DNA of 64,000 bases from Ruminococcus sp. Its GTDB lineage: Bacteria; Bacillota; Clostridia; Oscillospirales; Ruminococcaceae. Shown here one piece after another: positions 9,194 to 18,501 of this stretch (position 1 is its first letter; each line of letters begins with the position of its first letter). The notes under the pieces are model-generated. The model was not told where the DNA came from, searched no databases, and saw nothing but the letters and a program-made list of their open reading frames with translations. A program made the translations under genes and the position numbers. The DNA is taken from positions 1 to 64,000 of the forward strand of contig JAJQEI010000043.1 of NCBI GenBank assembly GCA_021201755.1, in the 5' to 3' direction.

Positions 9194-10255
9194 ATGGGCA
9201 TAAAAAAAGCGGCAGAAATTTATTCTAAATTAACAGACTATGAATACAGAATCATATTAGTTCGCAACAAGCATTCGTCTCCTGTCAATGTATCTTTTAA
9301 TTTTGAAAAAGACGGTTTTTCTCATCTTTGTGGTCTTCATAAGTTAACAGATATAAATATGTTGAATTCATATAAAAACAGAAAAAATGTTATTGATAAA
9401 ATTATAGACGGTACATACTCTGATTCACTATTTGAACAGAGTGCTTATTACGATAATATCAAGGACAGAATTGAATGCTTGGAAATGCTAGATGATATTT
9501 TGGATAATAGCAATTCTGTATTCAAATTTAATCATATTAAGAGAAAATCAACCTTAATCAATTTTGATTTCCTAATAAAATATACTGACCAGAATGGACA
9601 TCATTATTATTTAACAATTGAAGATAGCCAAAAGCAAGGGTCATACTGTGGCTGTTCCTGCTTCGGAAGAACATTAAATGATGACGATTATGCGAAAGGA
9701 CACACCGCATACTACATCCTCCAAAAAACCAAAATCAACATCAAAACGAAAGAAGAAGAGCAACTTTACATCGCACCTTCTTACAAAAAGCAACTCGAAG
9801 CCGAGTCGTCTACAGCCGCACACGATGTTAAAACGAACATCAAGAAAATCGAGTTTGCTCCTCTGCCAGTCTCACCTGTTATTACGCTCGACCGTCCAAA
9901 ATTTCGTTTTTCATTTTCTGATTTTTTCCAGAAAATAAAGCGTGCATTTCGACATTTTCTTTCCTATTTCAAACCGAAGAAACCACAAGCATCTGCACAA
10001 AAACGTAGTTCTCATTCTCGCACTCGTACACAAGTTACATCGAATAAGCCAAAACAACGTCCTCCACAGGTTAAGGAATGGGCAGAAATTGTTCCAGAAA
10101 AGGTGCAATTGAAAAAGACGCAGAAAAAGGTTATGGAAACTCATGTTCTATTTAATAGAAAAGCACTCTCGAAAACCGCACGGGAAATTCGTGAAGCCGA
10201 ACGTCAGAATCCACCGAAAGAAAAGGAGAAAACCAAAAATGACATATCCTTATAA
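9194..10255 (+). CDS. PBECR4-like nuclease-domain protein 1, candidate toxin
   Basis: About 353 residues. The N-terminal 190 residues (YRIILVRNKHSSPVNVSF.., HLCGLHKLTDI.., GCSCFG..) resemble PBECR4, one of the barnase-EndoU-ColicinE5/D-RelE-like nuclease domains described in polyvalent proteins of phages and conjugative elements. The C-terminal half is basic and ends with LFNRKALSKTAREIREAE and ..KNDISL, a tail shared with other proteins here. The start at 9194 is preferred over 9179 because MGIKKAAEIYSK aligns with MNISDAAKAYKK in the paralogue. Only 31 bases separate it from the RNA 1 terminator. Function as toxin is inferred from domain and layout. Confidence 0.7.
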   Translation: MGIKKAAEIYSKLTDYEYRIILVRNKHSSPVNVSFNFEKDGFSHLCGLHKLTDINMLNSYKNRKNVIDKIIDGTYSDSLFEQSAYYDNIKDRIECLEMLDDILDNSNSVFKFNHIKRKSTLINFDFLIKYTDQNGHHYYLTIEDSQKQGSYCGCSCFGRTLNDDDYAKGHTAYYILQKTKINIKTKEEEQLYIAPSYKKQLEAESSTAAHDVKTNIKKIEFAPLPVSPVITLDRPKFRFSFSDFFQKIKRAFRHFLSYFKPKKPQASAQKRSSHSRTRTQVTSNKPKQRPPQVKEWAEIVPEKVQLKKTQKKVMETHVLFNRKALSKTAREIREAERQNPPKEKEKTKNDISL

Positions 10256-10260
10256 ATAAG

Positions 10261-10289
10261 CAGACTTCGAAAACTCGAAGTCTGTTTTT
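10261..10289 (+). terminator. Rho-independent terminator after PBECR4 gene 1
   Basis: CAGACTTCGA-AAAC-TCGAAGTCTG followed by TTTTT; a perfect 10-bp stem. The identical copy is at 12084-12112 after the second gene. Confidence 0.9.
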
Positions 10290-10716
10290 CCATATATCCG
10301 AAATGTTTTTTTAAATAATTTTCGTTTTCCCTTTATTTACTATATCATTCACAATTATAAATTTAGAGGAATAGCAGAATATATTTATATTTATTCCATA
10401 AATACAATGGTATATAATCCATTTCACTGTTTTCTTATTTTGCATTTGATATTATGTCGCTCTTTTTATTCTAAATATTTTAAACATCATAAATTATCAA
10501 ATATTTGTTGTTGCTTTATTCCAACTTATTTACAATTATAAAATCAACTAAATAGTAATAATGTTTATAATTACTTCTTATTCTAGTGGCAACATATGTT
10601 TTTCAGCGACTTATAAAAGTCAGTATTGCCGTTTCTTGCAAGTGACAATTCATCGTGTATGATGATAAGAACGCTAGGAGAAAGCAGTGAAGCCAAAATT
10701 TTTTTCGAAAAAAGTG
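10290..10716. other. A+T-rich spacer without genes
   Basis: No plausible gene, RNA or operator seen. The stretch is part of the long direct repeat and recurs at 12113-12537. Confidence 0.6.
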
Positions 10717-10745
10717 TTGACAAATCCGGCGGTATCGGATATAAT
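10717..10745 (+). promoter_or_regulatory. Consensus promoter of RNA cassette 2
   Basis: TTGACA (10717), 17-bp spacer, TATAAT (10740). Confidence 0.85.
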
Positions 10746-10751
10746 AATATT

Positions 10752-10980
10752 AGAAACAGGGTAACCTGTTATGCAGAGGACACGAGTCCTTTATCAGAAC
10801 CGACGTAAACTTCATAGTCGTGGCGGTCTGTAAGGTGATGAGGTCAGGGGGCGGACCAACTTTGCTGTCTGACTGAACCGTTGAAAGGTTGACACTGTTC
10901 ATCCGTAGGTTGGTGTAGACTTTAAATGTTGAAAGAAAACTGTGTATAAATATTAGCCTCGCCTGTGGTGAGGCTAATTT
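10752..10980 (+). ncRNA. Structured RNA 2, upstream of second PBECR4-like gene
   Basis: Homologue of RNA 1. It keeps ACAGG/CCTGT, AGGAC-ACGA-GTCCT, the AACCG/CGGT helix with GTAAACTTCATAGTCG, and ACCAACT/AGGTTGGT. The central helix is GTCAG/CTGAC where RNA 1 has GTTAG/CTAAC, a compensatory change. The terminator is TTAGCCTC/GAGGCTAA (10953-10977), again different in both arms from RNA 1 but equally paired. Changes on both sides of stems argue for a selected RNA structure. Confidence 0.75.
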
Positions 10981-11009
10981 ATTGTAAAAAAATGTAAAGG
11001 ATTCCATTT

Positions 11010-12078
11010 ATGAACATTTCAGATGCAGCAAAAGCATATAAAAAAATTATTAAATTTCGAATATGACTTTATCATTGTAAAGAACAGGCATTCTTCTCTA
11101 ACTTCTCTGAATTTCAGTTTTCCAAAATCCAGATTTTTTCATCTTTGCGGATTACATAAACTTACAGACATAGGCGAATTACAGTTCGCTAAAATCAATA
11201 AAGAAGAAGTATTTGATAAGATTATCAATGGCACATATCCGGATACGCTATTTAAAAAAAGTGTTTATTATGACACAATACAAGATAGAATAGATTGTTT
11301 AGTATCATTAGAATCCATTTTGGATGATAAAAAAACAAATTTTTATAAATATAATTCTAGTCAAAAGAACAGAACCTCAATTAATTTCAATTTTCTTATA
11401 AAAAATGCAAGTAAAGATGGACGACAATATTACCTTGCTGTTGAAAATAATGAGAAACAAAGTTCATATGTAGGTTGTTCTTGTTTCGGCTTGTCATTGG
11501 AAAAAGTAGATTATGCACAAGGACATACACTATGTTCTGTTCTCCAAAAAACCAAAATAAATTGTATAACACACGAAAAAACGGAACTCTACATCGCACC
11601 TTCCTACAAGAAACAACTCGAAGCCGAGTCGTCTACTGCTGCACGTGAAGTTGAAACGAACATCAAGAAAATCGAATTTGTTCCTCTGCCAGTCTCACCT
11701 GTTATTACGCTCGACCGTCCAAAATTTCGTTTTTCATTTTCTGATTTTTTCCAGAAAATAAAGCGTGCATTTCGACATTTTCTTTCCTATTTCAAACCGA
11801 AGAAACCACAAGCATCTGCACAAAAACGTAGTTCTCATTCTCGCACTCGTACACAAGTTACATCGAATAAGCCAAAACAACGTCCTCCACAGGTTAAGGA
11901 ATGGGCAGAAATTGTTCCAGAAAAGGTGCAATTGAAAAAGACGCAGAAAAAGGTTATGGAAACTCATGTTCTATTTAATAGAAAAGCACTCTCGAAAACC
12001 GCACGGGAAATTCGTGAAGCCGAACGTCAGAATCCACCGAAAGAAAAGGAGAAAACCAAAAATGACATATCCTTATAA
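11010..12078 (+). CDS. PBECR4-like nuclease-domain protein 2, candidate toxin (5' frameshift)
   Basis: Paralogue of the 9194 gene. The N-terminal domain is clearly diverged (roughly half identical by eye: FIIVKNRHSS.., HLCGLHKLTDI.., GCSCFG..) while the C-terminal 130 residues are identical. The natural start is ATG 11010, with AAAGGA upstream and alignment to the paralogue; a run of seven A at about 11040-11046 then shifts the frame, and six would restore it. ATG 11023 opens the long frame directly but has no ribosome site and loses the first residues. It may therefore be translated poorly or not at all. Confidence 0.65.
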
Positions 12079-12083
12079 ATAAG

Positions 12084-12112
12084 CAGACTTCGAAAACTCG
12101 AAGTCTGTTTTT
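12084..12112 (+). terminator. Rho-independent terminator after PBECR4 gene 2
   Basis: Identical copy of the 10261 terminator (10-bp stem plus T-run). Confidence 0.9.
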
Positions 12113-12537
12113 CCATATATCCGAAATGTTTTTTTAAATAATTTTCGTTTTCCCTTTATTTACTATATCATTCACAATTATAAATTTAGAGGAATAGCAG
12201 AATATATTTATATTTATTCCATAAATACAATGGTATATAATCCATTTCACTGTTTTCTTATTTTGCATTTGATATTATGTCGCTCTTTTTATTCTAAATA
12301 TTTTAAACATCATAAATTATCAAATATTTGTTGTTGCTTTATTCCAACTTATTTACAATTATAAAATCAACTAAATAGTAATAATGTTTATAATTACTTC
12401 TTATTCTAGTGGCAACAAATGTTTTTCAGTGACTTATAAAAGTCAGTATTGCCGTTTCTTGCAAGTAACAATTCACCGTGTATGATGATAAGAACGCTAG
12501 GAGAAAGCAGTGAAGCCAAAATTTTTTCGAAAAAGGA

Positions 12538-12566
12538 TTGACAAATCTGGCGGTATCGGGTATAAT
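12538..12566 (+). promoter_or_regulatory. Consensus promoter of RNA cassette 3
   Basis: TTGACA (12538), 17-bp spacer, TATAAT (12561); homologous to the promoters of cassettes 1 and 2. Confidence 0.85.
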
Positions 12567-12572
12567 AATATT

Positions 12573-12766
12573 AGCGACAGAGAAATCTGTTAGGCAGGTA
12601 ACATGAGTTGCTGGGTAATTCGACGAAACTTCATAGTCGTAGCGAGTTACTAAGTGATGAAGCTTAGTCCACGGTCAGGGGTGTCCTAGGTGGAGCTAAT
12701 TTAATAAGGTTGCAAGTGAGCCAAAGCCTGAATAGGCTGGTAACAGCTGAAAAGAAAACTTGTTTT
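12573..12766 (+). ncRNA. Structured RNA 3, leader of a CptI-type antitoxin
   Basis: Diverged homologue of RNAs 1 and 2. ACAGA/TCTGT replaces ACAGG/CCTGT; GGTAAC/GTTGCT replaces the AGGAC/GTCCT hairpin; GTAA..GTTAC replaces AACCG/CGGTT around the same CGAC-GAAACTTCATA-GTCG core; TTAGTCCAC/GTGGAGCTAA forms the next stem. The 3' end (GAAAAGAAAACTTG) matches the end of the other RNAs. Here it runs straight into the tandem repeats of the antitoxin at 12767, which the first two cassettes lack. Confidence 0.7.
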
Positions 12767-12903
12767 GAAAATATTGTTCGCTCACCGTTGGCGTCTATAT
12801 AAAATAAACGGTTCGAAAATATTGTTCGCCCACCGTTGGCGTCTAATAAAATAAACGGCTTGAAAATAACGTCCCATCTCATTGTTATGTGGTGGGACTT
12901 TTC
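12767..12903 (+). ncRNA. cptI: CptI/TenpI-like type III antitoxin repeats and terminator
   Basis: Tandem units beginning GAAAATATTGTTCG.. start at 12767 and 12815 (48 and 47 nt), with a third partial unit at 12862. Each contains CACCGTTGGCGTCTA and ends ATAAACGG. The partial unit merges into the hairpin GTCCCA..TGGGAC (12871-12898), then TTTTCT. Repeats plus attenuating terminator just before a CptN-like toxin is the defining layout of type III TA systems, where the toxin cuts the repeats and is held in an RNA-protein complex. Confidence 0.85.
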
Positions 12904-12927
12904 TATGAAAGTGAAAAGAGATAAAAT

Positions 12928-13425
12928 ATGGAATATAAAAAGGGATATGTATATCATATTAAAGACGGTTATTTTGAAAAAGCAAATGATGACAAGCTAA
13001 TGAAAAATAAGGAAAATGGGAATTTTAGACCTACGTTTTATTGCTTGAAAGATGAAAAAACCTCCTTACTTTGGGTCGTTCCGTTGAGTTCAAAAGTAGA
13101 AAAATATCAAGTAATCGTGAAAAAACAAAAAAGTCACTATGGAAAATCACTAGGTATATACATAGGTTCTTTCGACGGAAGAAAATCAGTTTTTCTCATA
13201 CAAAATATGTTTCCTATTACGGAGAAATATCTAGACCATATACACACCAGAAATGGAAATCCAATCCCAGTAAAAGAAAATGTTCGTCGTGAAGTTGAGT
13301 CCAGAGTGAAAAGAGCATACCAATTATATAAGAGAGGAAAGAAAGTTGTATTCCCAAATATAGAAAAACTTGAAGCACTTATGCTCGCAGAGCTAAAAAA
13401 GGATGAGACTGGTATATCTCCATAA
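12928..13425 (+). CDS. cptN: CptN/TenpN-like type III toxin (endoribonuclease)
   Basis: 165 residues starting EYKKGYVYHIKDGYF, with RPTFYCLKDEKTSLLWVVPLS, KYGKS-like basic segments and FLIQNMFPITEKYLDHIH, all as in the CptIN/TenpIN branch of ToxN-like proteins. These fold like Kid/MazF and cleave A-rich RNA, including their own antitoxin repeats. The gene follows the antitoxin terminator by 25 bases and has its own terminator at 13432. The frame is intact, so this may be one of the few working TA systems here. Whether it belongs to CptN or TenpN needs alignment. Confidence 0.85.
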   Translation: MEYKKGYVYHIKDGYFEKANDDKLMKNKENGNFRPTFYCLKDEKTSLLWVVPLSSKVEKYQVIVKKQKSHYGKSLGIYIGSFDGRKSVFLIQNMFPITEKYLDHIHTRNGNPIPVKENVRREVESRVKRAYQLYKRGKKVVFPNIEKLEALMLAELKKDETGISP

Positions 13426-13431
13426 TAGAAA

Positions 13432-13466
13432 AGCAGACCTCGAAAATCTGAAGTCTGCTTATTCTT
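13432..13466 (+). terminator. Terminator after cptN
   Basis: AGCAGAC..GTCTGCT with a short loop followed by TATTCTT; related to the terminators after the PBECR4 genes. Confidence 0.75.
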
Positions 13467-13489
13467 ATGCACGAAACATTTCACGTCTT

Positions 13490-13954
13490 TCACGCACGAT
13501 ACACCAAGGCAGGATATACCACCTCTCTCGCTTGCATATCCAACATTTTTTTGATTCTTGCAATTTGCAAAAAATCGCCTTTCTTCTTTGCCACTTGCAA
13601 ATCTTCGGCATTTTCACACAAGCGTTCTACTTGTGCTTCTACCGCTTCAAAAACATGTTCGTCCAATTTCCACAGGTAAGCGAAAATATTGTTTTCATCG
13701 ACAAGAGACTCGATTTTTTCAGGGTTGTGTTCCATGACATAATGCACATGATACCGCATCGCTTCGGATGAAAAATAGTGTTTGCACCACTTGTTTGCCA
13801 TATCTTCTTCTTCAATTGCACCGAACTGTAATAGCGATTGCTTCATGCTGTCATTATCATAACTTCTCACAAAAATTCTGTCCGTGTCAAATTCACAAAT
13901 TGACACTGCCTTTCCGTTTTCGTCGAAAATTCTTTTTCTGCTTTGTAGTAACAT
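13490..13954 (-). CDS. TnpV-like element protein
   Basis: 154 residues. The C-terminal two thirds follow the TnpV pattern found in many Firmicute transposons and ICEs: a run like AMRYHVHYVMEHNPEKIESL, then YLWKLDEHVFEAVEAQVERL, a variable segment, and IKKMLDMQAREVVYPALVY at the end. Role unknown in the family. GGAGG precedes the ATG. It is the distal gene after the large surface protein, 12 bases downstream of its stop. Confidence 0.6.
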   Translation of the reverse strand: MLLQSRKRIFDENGKAVSICEFDTDRIFVRSYDNDSMKQSLLQFGAIEEEDMANKWCKHYFSSEAMRYHVHYVMEHNPEKIESLVDENNIFAYLWKLDEHVFEAVEAQVERLCENAEDLQVAKKKGDFLQIARIKKMLDMQAREVVYPALVYRA

Positions 13955-13966
13955 CTTTTTTTCCTC

Positions 13967-16927
13967 CTACTTCTTTTTCTTGTAAATCACATATCCGGTG
14001 ATTACGCCTACCACTACAACGCCACCGACAACATACACTGCCGTATGGCTGGTTTCTTCCGATTCTGATACAGTCTCCTCAGTGATTTCGGACGATTCAT
14101 TACTTGCAGAGGCTTCTGCAGCTGTTCCGGTGACACGACTGCCGGAATAGTTATCGTTGACTGTCGTACTGCTTGCGGAAGAAGATTGGTCATTTTCCGA
14201 CTGGTCATCATCTCCCTCATAGAGGATGCTGTCGCCGTTGTTTACGTAGCCATTGATGTCGTATTCCATATCGATTTCACTGTTCTCCAGCGCATCCACT
14301 AAGGCACTATAGCTGCCATCTCCACCGTGCGGTTCAAAGGTAAGAACGCTGTTGCTGTTTGTATCAATCATGTTCCACATTCCATCAATCAGCTCAAACG
14401 TGTAAAGCGTATCACCGTATTCGTCTGTTTTAGGGTCGTAAGAACGAATGGTGAATTCGCCCGTCTCCTCGTCGTCCTCATAATCCCAATACATGGTATA
14501 TTCTTCGTGATAATCTTGCCATGCATACCGAATACTGTGATAATTTGACCAATCAGACACCATGTCATATGTGCCATATTGTTCATCCAGAAAACACTGC
14601 AAAATGTAGTATTCCAAACTCCCTTCCGGATTCACCTCTCCCGGGGCGGTCGTTGGTGTGCCGGAAATGATACCTGTTTCGCTGTCCAGTTCCAATCCCT
14701 CCGGCAAAGAATCTGCCGAAAATGCGATACTTTCCAGTTCGTCGAAATCTGTAATTTCATCTGATAAATCCGCTTCAAAGTATTCGCCATATGTTCCTGT
14801 ATAGATTAAACTGTCGGATGTCACTTCAATATTTCTGGCACGCTGTACATAAATCAGCATATCCTCTGTGCGGTCGTAAGGCAATGTGATAATGCTCCCT
14901 AATGTTCCACTTACAGTGTTTAACATTCGATAGCGATAGGTATTTTCTGTGTCGTTTGCGTATTCCTCCGGTTCGGCAACTGTTCCATTGTCATAAGCTT
15001 CAAATTCGTCTGCGAAAGTCGGTTGAAAAGAAGCTTGATATACTGTCATGCCGTCTAAAATTGGGTACGCATCTACGCCGATTTCCTGTCCCCATGCGTC
15101 TACACCCTGATTCAGCCGCCAACAAACTTCACCGCTTGCAAAGGATTCATCAGATTTTGCATCCGTATCTGCTGTTGTGCCATTGTCTGTTACAATCTGA
15201 GTTGCTGCTACACTGTCCAGTCCATAACAATTGGAAATTTCTCCATTGTTTTCATAGCATATGCTGCTGCTTGTACTGTTTGTTATTGTGCCGATGTTGT
15301 AACAGCTGATGATACTGCCGCTGTTCGTTCCCACGATACCGCCGCTGTTTCCTTTCAAAATCGTTCCGCTATTTCTGCACGCTGAAATCACGCTGGAAGA
15401 CGTACCTGTAATGCCGCCGCTGGATGTATAATTTATATCACCGCTATTTTCACACGCTGAAATTACACCAGTAGAAATTGCTGCGATACTGCCGTTTCCG
15501 CCTTTTATGCCGTGCATTTCTCCGGCGTTTGTACAGTTTTGGATTTCACCTGCGGATTTCCATGCAATACCGCCACAGGTGTAACCCTCCAAATCGTTTG
15601 TATTGTCGCAATCACTGATTATTGCAAACTCACCCAGTTCTCCGCAAATTCCGCCTGCATAATCTGTCGTGACAGTTGCATTTTCCACCGTACAGTTAGA
15701 AATAATGCTGTCCAGTGTTTCAATTGTAATATTGCAATTGTCCATTGTCGTGCCGTCAAAATAGCCTGCAATACCGCCGGAAATACAACCTGTCCCTGCG
15801 GTGAAGGTATCCAAAACCGTATCTGTAACCGTACAATCGGAAATGCTCGTGAGAATTTCTCCCTCGCCTACAATGCCGCCGAGATAACCGTCTCCGAGAA
15901 GTGTACTGCCTGTCACAGTACAATCGGATAATTCAGAATAAGCACAAAAGACAATGCGTTCTGTTGTTCTGTCCGTGATTTCTGAATTGTTTGAACCTGC
16001 AACACCACCCTTGATATATCCACAAATACCACCAACTGCAATGCTGTCTGTTCCAGAAATTTCACTGTTTTCAATGGTGCAGTCTGTAACTCTATCCGTA
16101 TATTTGATAGAAGAACTTGCATAACCATAGATACCGCCAAGATAATTTGCACTGTCGCTTATGATGGTACAGTTTTGTACACTGCATGAGTTGATGTTAA
16201 CGAATCCTGTTTTATGTCCATATCCCAAAATGCCACCCATACTTTTTGTAGTATCGCAATGCAAAATGCAATTTTCTATTCGGTCAATTCCAAGTTCTGA
16301 ACCGTAACCACAAACGCCGCCAAGATAGCCACTTATTTCGATTTCAGCACGGCTATTGGTTACAGTACAACTTATTATCGATGTATATTTTCCGCAAATA
16401 AAGCCAACTGAACCGACTTCTTCGAATCCAAAATAGCTGTCTGTAACAATCACATCATGCACATAGCCATTTTCTCCGATGCAGCCAAACAAGCCGAAAT
16501 TGTCGTAATAAATGCCGTCGTCATCCGTTCGATACAATCCACAAATGGTGTAACCATTCCCATCAAACTCTCCGTCATATGTGTATCCGCCGTCAGTATG
16601 TTGAGTCGTAACGCCGTTTTCGATAATGATTCCGTACGTTCCAATTGGTGTCCACTCGTTTCAATCGCCGGAATTTAGATTCAAATCATCGTCAAGCAAA
16701 TCATCGTTGTAGACAATATCCGCCGTCAGAATGCCATTGATGGCGTTGTTGCCGGAGTTCACTTCTTCGGCAAACCACTCCAGTTCCTCTGCTGTTGAAA
16801 TTTCATAATAGCCATCATTATTCAAAGTCGGTTCATCGCTTTCCGCATATACCGGAAACGATGCGAGTATACTGGTCATTCCAGTAACCATAGCCAGTGT
16901 CGCTGCAATCCATTTTGTCGCTTTCAT
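13967..16927 (-). pseudogene. Surface adhesin with GLUG-type repeats, one in-frame TGA
   Basis: About 986 residues. It has a signal peptide (WIAATLAMVTGMTSIL), then about fifteen Gly-rich beta-helix units with GGI.G...G.I..C.N.G patterns of the GLUG/parallel-helix type, a putative Ig module (LPEGLELDSETGIISGTPT), an acidic-Ser stalk, and a C-terminal membrane segment followed by KKKK. It would be anchored outside the cell, perhaps aiding mating contact. TGA at 16661-16663 interrupts it after SGD; the frame resumes NEWTPIGTYG, so the lost residue was probably Trp or Arg. As read only an 88-residue stub would be made. Confidence 0.8.
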
Positions 16928-16942
16928 ATGTATTCCTCCAAT

Positions 16943-17455
16943 TCAATGTAACTTTTCGCCCATTGGGCAAGAAGTTGGTTTTTCCTCATCTGCGTCCAAA
17001 TGCTCTAGCATTTGCAATTCCCGTACAATGTCGCTGCGCTTACCTTGGGAAAACATCTCGCTGTGTCGTTGTGCAATAACGGCAGCTTGTTCGCTGATGG
17101 CGAGATTTTCAAATCCACGCTGCATGAGGTTCGATTCTATCACATACATTTCTGCTTCTGATTCAGAAAGTCCCTCTTTTACAATTGCTGGAACGGTAGA
17201 ACGTCCTGCAAGTTTCGCCGCATTCCAACGGTTATGTCCGATTAAAATTTCATACGTGCCATTTTGAAGTGATTGTACAACAATCGGACTAAGAACACCA
17301 TTTTCACGAATACTCTCCACCATATCATCCAGTCGTTCACCCGTGTAAAGCGTGAACTTGTGGTTGTGATATGGCTGCAAGCTGTCGCATGAAATTTCTC
17401 GAATCTGCATCTGTCCACCGCCGAGCATTGCTCCCAAATCAAAGGCTGTTGTCAT
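16943..17455 (-). CDS. parB: ParB-like partition protein, C-terminally truncated
   Basis: 170 residues; relatives are roughly 300. The N-terminal ParB/Sulfiredoxin nuclease-like fold is clear ([20 protein letters not shown], then [16 protein letters not shown] and [14 protein letters not shown]). The protein then ends as ..[10 protein letters not shown], where the last residues are encoded by the dispersed 27-bp palindrome at 16950. The helix-turn-helix half is missing. It overlaps parA by 17 bases. The truncation is likely recombination at the palindrome; DNA binding is doubtful. Confidence 0.85.
   Translation of the reverse strand: MTTAFDLGAMLGGGQMQIREISCDSLQPYHNHKFTLYTGERLDDMVESIRENGVLSPIVVQSLQNGTYEILIGHNRWNAAKLAGRSTVPAIVKEGLSESEAEMYVIESNLMQRGFENLAISEQAAVIAQRHSEMFSQGKRSDIVRELQMLEHLDADEEKPTSCPMGEKLH
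16950..16976. repeat. Dispersed 27-bp palindrome, copy 1 of 9
   Basis: Core GCCCATTGGGC flanked by AACTTTTC and AAGAAGTT. It lies across the 3' end of truncated parB. Confidence 0.85.
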
Positions 17456-18218
17456 ATTCTATCACCTCCTGTGCTAGTGCCGTGTATTCTTCGCCCAATC
17501 GATGGCGTCCCTGACAAAGTGCCTTTCCACTCTCCGATGATTTCGCCGCCTCCACGGATTTATGAATGCTTGTCCGCATGATTTTTCCCGTGTAGCTTTC
17601 CTGCAAATGTTCCAGTGCATTTCGGCTGACTGTGGTACAGTCTGCCATCGTGGGCAAAATTTCTAGAAGCTTTAATTTCGGATTGATGGTTGCCTGTATT
17701 TGTCCATACAGTTGCATCAATGCCGTTAAGCCGTCTAGTGCAAACTTCTGCGTCTGTACGGGAATGAGCATTTGCTGTGCTGCGGTCAGTGCGTTGATGA
17801 GCAATAGTCCCAGCGAGGGGAGACAATCGATGAGAATATAGTCGTAATCTTCTGAAATGCTTGCCAGAATCCGCTTCAAAATCGTTTCACGGGACAGTGC
17901 ATTCAGCATTTGCATTTCCGCATTAGCAAGATTGATATCCGCAGGAATGTAGTCAAGTTTCAAATTCTCATGGTGACGAATTGCAGCTTGTACGCTGCCC
18001 TCAGTCACCGTGCCTTTCAGAATTATCTCCGTGACGAGATTTGTCATGGTTGGTGAGCCACCAGAGAAGCCGAGATATTCCGACAGGTTCGCCTGTGGGT
18101 CGAAGTCCACCAGCAAAACTTTCTTTTCAGCTTGTGTCAATGCTGCTCCAAGGTTGAATGCGGTTGTCGTTTTCCCGACGCCGCCTTTTTGATTGGCGAT
18201 TGCAATGATTGTACGCAT
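17439..18218 (-). CDS. parA: ParA/Soj-type partition ATPase
   Basis: 259 residues with the deviant Walker [28 protein letters not shown] (A') and [11 protein letters not shown] (Walker B). It would stabilise the excised circular form of the element with ParB. GGGGAGGT precedes the ATG. Its promoter faces left and contains an ATGACGTCAT palindrome that is also found at the regulator gene 18502. Frame intact. Confidence 0.93.
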   Translation of the reverse strand: MRTIIAIANQKGGVGKTTTAFNLGAALTQAEKKVLLVDFDPQANLSEYLGFSGGSPTMTNLVTEIILKGTVTEGSVQAAIRHHENLKLDYIPADINLANAEMQMLNALSRETILKRILASISEDYDYILIDCLPSLGLLLINALTAAQQMLIPVQTQKFALDGLTALMQLYGQIQATINPKLKLLEILPTMADCTTVSRNALEHLQESYTGKIMRTSIHKSVEAAKSSESGKALCQGRHRLGEEYTALAQEVIEYDNSL

Positions 18219-18239
18219 TTGCGTTACCTCCCCATTTTA

Positions 18240-18276
<37 letters not shown>

Positions 18277-18331
18277 GTAAACAAATTAAGAATTTTAAAT
18301 CGACTGCAATCAAATGTGTTTTACTAAAAAT

Positions 18332-18361
18332 AGTATAACACAATGACGTCATCGTTGTCAA
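18332..18361 (-). promoter_or_regulatory. parA promoter with ATGACGTCAT operator in the spacer
   Basis: Minus strand TTGACA (18361-18356), 18-bp spacer, TATACT (18337-18332). The perfect palindrome ATGACGTCAT (18343-18352) fills the spacer, so a bound protein would block RNA polymerase. Confidence 0.7.
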
Positions 18362-18433
18362 GGGTTTTTCAAAAAATACTGCACAAAGTTTTTTTAACAA
18401 CTCTGTGCAGTATAACGATATTTTTGCGTGTGC

Positions 18434-18477
18434 TTGACACAGTAAAAATGACGTGGTATAATAAATTATGACGTCAT
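18434..18477 (+). promoter_or_regulatory. Promoter and ATGACGTCAT operator of the 18502 regulator
   Basis: TTGACA (18434), 17-bp spacer, TATAAT (18457), then ATGACGTCAT at 18468-18477; a half site ATGACGT lies in the spacer. An inverted repeat ACTGCACA..TGTGCAGT lies upstream, between the two divergent promoters. Confidence 0.75.
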
Positions 18478-18501
18478 TAATATTTTGAAGGAGGCTATTC
18501 C

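Larger units (their letters stand above)
9860..10756 (+). repeat. Direct repeat, copy 1 (1823-bp spacing)
   Basis: Covers the 3' part of PBECR4 gene 1, its terminator, the downstream A+T-rich DNA and the next promoter. It appears identical to 11683 onward until about 10593, then nearly identical to the -10 region. Evidence of a recent tandem duplication or gene conversion. Confidence 0.85.
11683..12577 (+). repeat. Direct repeat, copy 2
   Basis: Second copy of 9860-10756, displaced by 1823 bp. A few substitutions and a one-base difference in a T-run appear only beyond about 12416, near the next promoter. Confidence 0.85.

Noticed and set aside
12767..12876. Tandem repeats upstream of 12928 as iterons of a replication origin
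   Set aside because: They follow a promoter, end in a terminator and precede a CptN-like toxin; no replication initiator gene is adjacent.
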